Origin: Streptomyces sp. F63
Lineage (GTDB): Bacteria > Actinomycetota > Actinomycetes > Streptomycetales > Streptomycetaceae
Assembly: GCF_018070345.1 (NCBI RefSeq)
Contig: NZ_JAGPXX010000029.1
Span: forward strand, 1-64,000
Length of the DNA: 64,000 bases
Direction: 5' to 3'
Shown: piece after piece, positions 61,409-64,000 of the stretch
Position numbering within the stretch: position 1 is the stretch's first letter
Layout: every line of letters begins with the position of its first letter
Translations under genes and position numbers: made by a program
Notes under the pieces: generated by a model
The model's input: only the letters and a program-made list of their open reading frames with translations
What the model was told of the DNA's origin: nothing
Databases searched by the model: none

Positions 61409-62053
61409 TCAGAAGCCGGGGGCGCCGACCCGGTCGCCGGCCTCGGCCAGCTGCCCCCACAGCAGGTCGGCGAGGTGGCGTACCAACTGGGCGCGCGGAA
61501 GGGGGCGTTCGCGCAGCCACCAGTCGCCGGCCGCGTGCATCATGCCGACGATGCCGTGTCCCCAGACCCGTGCCCGTTCGTCGCCGTCGGGCCCGAGGAC
61601 GACCCGTTCGGCGATGACCTGGGCGAGTTCCTCGCCCATCCGGCGCAGCAGCGGGGCGGAGTGCCGGGTGTCGAAGCCCTGCTCGGAGGTGCCGGGCTCC
61701 TCGCCCGGGTGCATGAGGAAACGGTAGACCTGCGGTCTGGACTCGATGGCCGCAAGATAGGTGTCGAGGGTGCGCTCCACGCGCTCGCGGCGGTCGGCCG
61801 CCGGGGCGTCGAGGGCGACGCGCAGGCCGGCGAGCAGGGCGTCGGTGTGCCGGACGGCCAGGGCCCGGTAGAGACCGCTCTTGTCGCCGAAGTGCCGGTA
61901 GAGGATGGGCTTGGTGATCCCGGCCTCGGCCGCGATGGCGTTCATCGAGGCGCCGGGGCCGTCGCGCAGCACCACCCGGTCCGCGGCCTCCAGCAGTTCC
62001 CTGCGCCGGCGACGGGCGGCCCGCTGCTGGTCTTCCCGCTGACTGGTTTCCAT
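61409..62053 (-). CDS. TetR-family transcriptional regulator
   Basis: This 214-residue protein has an N-terminal TetR helix-turn-helix (RRRELLEAADRVVLRDGPGA, IAAEAGITKPILYRHFGDKS) and a helical ligand domain with FLMHPGEEPG and VVLGPDGDERARVWGHGIVG. It is divergent from an acyl-CoA dehydrogenase gene with a palindrome in between, so it is probably a fatty-acid-responsive repressor of that gene and itself. Confidence 0.93.
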   Translation of the reverse strand: METSQREDQQRAARRRRRELLEAADRVVLRDGPGASMNAIAAEAGITKPILYRHFGDKSGLYRALAVRHTDALLAGLRVALDAPAADRRERVERTLDTYLAAIESRPQVYRFLMHPGEEPGTSEQGFDTRHSAPLLRRMGEELAQVIAERVVLGPDGDERARVWGHGIVGMMHAAGDWWLRERPLPRAQLVRHLADLLWGQLAEAGDRVGAPGF

Positions 62054-62162
62054 GGCGTCTCTCCCACCCCGTCCGTGCTGCTCGGTCCCCCCGCGACGCA
62101 ACGTAACACTTCACCCGGGCGGGGACGGGACGGGCGGCTGGGCTTGACAGGGCCTACCAGCC

Positions 62163-62191
62163 GGTAACAGGGTATAGTTACCGCAAGTAAC
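62163..62191. promoter_or_regulatory. Operator candidate for the TetR regulator
   Basis: The perfect palindrome GGTAAC-N8-GTTACC (62163-62182) overlaps a second, GTTAC-N5-GTAAC (62177-62191). It lies just before the dehydrogenase ribosome binding site, and another GTAAC half-site occurs at 62103-62107. A TetR dimer site is likely. Confidence 0.75.
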
Positions 62192-62209
62192 AAGCAGGTG
62201 GAGGGGACC

Positions 62210-63436
62210 ATGGCAGAGTTCGCGCTCGATCTCGACGACGAGCAGAAGGCCGTCCGGGAATGGATTCACGGTTTCGCCGCGGACGTCATGCGGCCGGCCG
62301 CGGCCGAGTGGGACGAACGCGAGGAGACCCCCTGGCCCGTCATCCAGGAGGCCGCCAAGATCGGCCTCTACTCGCTGGACTTCTACGCCCAGCAGTTCTT
62401 CGACCCGACGGGTCTCGGCATCGCCATGACGATGGAGGAGCTGTTCTGGGGAGACGCCGGCATCGGCCTCTCGATCGTCGGCACGGGCCTCGCCGCCGTC
62501 GGCGTGCTCGCCAACGGCACCGAGGAGCAGATCGGCACCTGGGTCCCCCAGATGTACGGCGACGCCGACGACGTCAAGGTGGCCGCCTTCTGCTCCTCCG
62601 AACCGGACGCGGGCTCCGACGTCTCCGCCATGCGCACCCGCGCCGTCTACGACGAGGCCAAGGACGAGTGGGTGCTCAACGGCACCAAGACCTGGGCGAC
62701 CAACGGCGGCATCGCCAACGTGCACGTCGTCGTGGCCGTCGTCGACCCGGAGCTGGGGTCCAAGGGCCACGCCTCCTTCATCGTCCCGCCGGGCACCAAG
62801 GGCCTCTCGCAGGGCCAGAAGTTCAAGAAGCACGGCATCCGCGCCTCCCACACCGCGGAGGTCGTCCTGGAGGACGTCCGGATCCCCGGCAGCTGCCTGC
62901 TGGGCGGCAAGGAGAAGCTCGACGAGCGGCTGGCCCGCGCCCGTGAGCGCGCCAGGAGCGGCGGCGAGCGCGTGAAGAACGCGGCCATGGCCACCTTCGA
63001 GGCATCCCGCCCGGCCGTCGGCGCCCAGGCGGTCGGCATCGCCCGCGCCGCGTACGAGGTGGCCCTGGACTACGCCAGGACCCGGGTGCAGTTCGGCCGC
63101 CCGATCATCGACAACCAGGGCGTCGCCTTCCAGCTCGCCGACATGCGCACCCAGATCGACGCCGCCCGGCTGCTGGTCTGGCGGGCGTCCTGGATGGCGG
63201 CCTCCGGCAAGCCGTTCACCGCGGCCGAGGGCTCGATGTCGAAGCTCTACGCGGGCGAGGTCGCCAAGACCGTCACCGCCCAGGCCATGCAGATCCTCGG
63301 CGGCAACGGCTACACCCGGGAGTACCCGGTGGAGCGGATGCACCGGGACGCGGCGATCTACACCATCTTCGAGGGGACCAGCGAGATCCAGCGCCTGGTC
63401 ATCGCGCGGACGCTGTCGGGGATGCCGATCCGCTGA
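62210..63436 (+). CDS. Acyl-CoA dehydrogenase family protein
   Basis: This 408-residue flavoenzyme has AAFCSSEPDAGSDVSAMRTR, WVLNGTKTWATNGGIANVHV, GRPIIDNQGVAFQLADM, ILGGNGYTREYPVERMHRDA and the FAD-side YTIFEGTSEIQRLVIAR. It oxidises acyl-CoA to 2-enoyl-CoA in beta-oxidation. The residue at the usual catalytic Glu position is in EGTSE. GGAGGGG precedes the ATG at 62210; an in-frame GTG four codons earlier is weaker. It is controlled by the divergent TetR gene. Confidence 0.93.
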   Translation: MAEFALDLDDEQKAVREWIHGFAADVMRPAAAEWDEREETPWPVIQEAAKIGLYSLDFYAQQFFDPTGLGIAMTMEELFWGDAGIGLSIVGTGLAAVGVLANGTEEQIGTWVPQMYGDADDVKVAAFCSSEPDAGSDVSAMRTRAVYDEAKDEWVLNGTKTWATNGGIANVHVVVAVVDPELGSKGHASFIVPPGTKGLSQGQKFKKHGIRASHTAEVVLEDVRIPGSCLLGGKEKLDERLARARERARSGGERVKNAAMATFEASRPAVGAQAVGIARAAYEVALDYARTRVQFGRPIIDNQGVAFQLADMRTQIDAARLLVWRASWMAASGKPFTAAEGSMSKLYAGEVAKTVTAQAMQILGGNGYTREYPVERMHRDAAIYTIFEGTSEIQRLVIARTLSGMPIR

Positions 63437-63456
63437 CCGGCCCGGCCGGTCAGCGG
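63430..63456. terminator. Hairpin overlapping the dehydrogenase stop codon
   Basis: The 11-bp arms CCGCTGACCGG / CCGGTCAGCGG with a 5-nt loop include the TGA stop. It separates two convergent genes. Confidence 0.7.
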
Positions 63457-63489
63457 GGATTACGGGCGAACGGGGGACGGGGAACGGGC

Positions 63490-63666
63490 TCAGGCGGCCC
63501 TGGTGATCTCCTCCCGGAGGGCGCGCCGCCACTCCGTGCGGAGCCGGTCGAGCTCCGCGAGATCGGCTGCCGACCACGAGGTGCGGCCCGCCACGAACGC
63601 GCGGATCGCCGCGTTCGCGTGGTCGGCGGCCGGACGCGCGGGGACAGAGGGTCCAGAGGTAGACAT
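63490..63666 (-). CDS. Small conserved-type hypothetical protein
   Basis: The 58-residue protein reads MSTSGPSVPARPAADHANAA, then IRAFVAGRTSWSAADLAELD and RLRTEWRRALREEITRAA. It is helical and basic at the end. The W-S-A-A-D-L-A-E-L-D-R-L pattern is reminiscent of small Streptomyces hypothetical proteins. The ATG at 63666 is taken; the frame is open 26 codons upstream. Function unknown. Confidence 0.65.
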   Translation of the reverse strand: MSTSGPSVPARPAADHANAAIRAFVAGRTSWSAADLAELDRLRTEWRRALREEITRAA

Positions 63667-63786
63667 GTCCTCCAGAATACGGGCCCGGTGTGACAACCGG
63701 TTCCCCACCGGTTTCCGTCCCATGACCTCGCGAGGAGTTCTCAAGGAACCCGGAACCTTTCCGCCCTGTCATCCGTTCTCAACAGT

Positions 63787-63820
63787 GAGGCCCCGCGTTC
63801 TCCCCCGTGCGCGGGGCCTC
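63787..63820 (-). terminator. Terminator after the partial gene
   Basis: The 11-bp stem GAGGCCCCGCG / CGCGGGGCCTC with a 12-nt loop is 45 bp beyond the stop codon of the gene entering from the right edge. Confidence 0.75.
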
Positions 63821-63865
63821 GCCAATGCCCGCAGCCGGGCACCGCACCCGCGGAGAACCGGTGTC

Positions 63866-64000
63866 TCAGCTGGTCGGAGGCGGTGCCGAGTCCCGGTAGG
63901 GATTGGCCGGCTCGGGCACCGGGCGCACCATCTCCGCGTCGACCGCCACCTCCTCCGGGGCCTCCCCGGGATGCCAGCGGCCGGTCACCCGCACCCAGGA
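63866..64000 (-). CDS. C-terminal end of a protein, possibly TIGR03943 family
   Basis: Forty-four codons before a TGA at 63866-63868 read SWVRVTGRWHPG, then VDAEMVRPVPEPANPYRDS. WVRVTG followed by a terminal P-(A)-(N/D)-PY pattern recalls the C-terminus of TIGR03943-type membrane-associated proteins, often paired with a permease. The bulk lies outside the window, so this is tentative. Confidence 0.5.
   Translation of the reverse strand, partial: SWVRVTGRWHPGEAPEEVAVDAEMVRPVPEPANPYRDSAPPPTS

Noticed and set aside
62144..62178. TTGACA and TATAGT as a promoter for the acyl-CoA dehydrogenase gene
   Set aside because: Spacing is 23 bp, too long for a standard sigma-70-type promoter, so I did not call it.

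Overview
The window is high-GC actinobacterial DNA that reads as a Streptomyces chromosome. The evidence is the very high third-position GC, frequent GTG starts, a divergent third EF-Tu (tuf3 type), a split biotin cluster, MurT/GatD, UppP, and one rare TTA leucine codon. Species cannot be assigned from the sequence alone.

Region 1 (about 1-5,960) is an accessory mosaic. It starts with a truncated minus-strand gene, an unrecognised glycine-rich protein and a 77-residue membrane protein. A graveyard of mobile DNA follows: an IS630-family 5' remnant, the 3' domains V/VI of a group II intron, the 5' end of an IS5-type transposase, and a frameshifted carbamoyltransferase fragment. Next comes a nearly complete but dead IS630-family element (2865-5855). 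It carries a VOC/glyoxalase-fold gene as apparent cargo and is itself interrupted by an IS605/IS1341-type element (4335-5712) with a TnpB whose RuvC residues are all present. The IS630 ends sit at TA inside CTAG, in what was the loop of a terminator-like hairpin.

Region 2 (about 6,000-24,900) is ordinary chromosome: uppP, a VTT-domain membrane protein, tuf3, a patatin-like hydrolase, a spermidine-synthase-fold protein, a proline/glutamine-repeat membrane protein, a gamma-type carbonic anhydrase homologue, a hexapeptide acyltransferase, a divergent EamA transporter / XRE-cupin regulator pair, a CoA-binding protein, a YigZ protein, a HAD hydrolase, dhaK-dhaL and sbcD-sbcC.

Region 3 (about 24,900-44,700) holds a toxin-antitoxin-like pair, a DUF885 peptidase, an Lrp regulator divergent from a trans-sulfuration PLP enzyme, an ACT-GNAT membrane protein, a long gene-free stretch (30,867-31,805), PhoD phosphatase, an SDR, a TTA-containing hypothetical gene, a sortase substrate, mug-purB, an SGNH hydrolase, an anti-sigma-type ATPase, two CNNM/CBS proteins in an overlapping pair, an unpaired ABC ATPase and a second pair of the same toxin-antitoxin-like family.

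Region 4 (about 44,700-64,000) carries a methyltransferase, bioB-bioA-bioD divergent from bioF, a two-gene unit with a ClpP homologue that has lost its catalytic Ser and His, an orphan Phd/YefM antitoxin, a PlsC acyltransferase, KatE catalase, a CtaG-like protein, pfkA, gatD-murT (lipid II amidation), a peptide deformylase, a TetR regulator divergent from an acyl-CoA dehydrogenase, and two small or partial genes.

The best candidates for undescribed biology are the TnpB whose predicted guide points at IS630-family transposase genes, the two RHH plus degenerate Fic-like pairs, the ClpP-like pseudoprotease unit, and the glycine-rich / small membrane protein pair at the left edge. No tRNA, rRNA, CRISPR array or replication origin was recognised.
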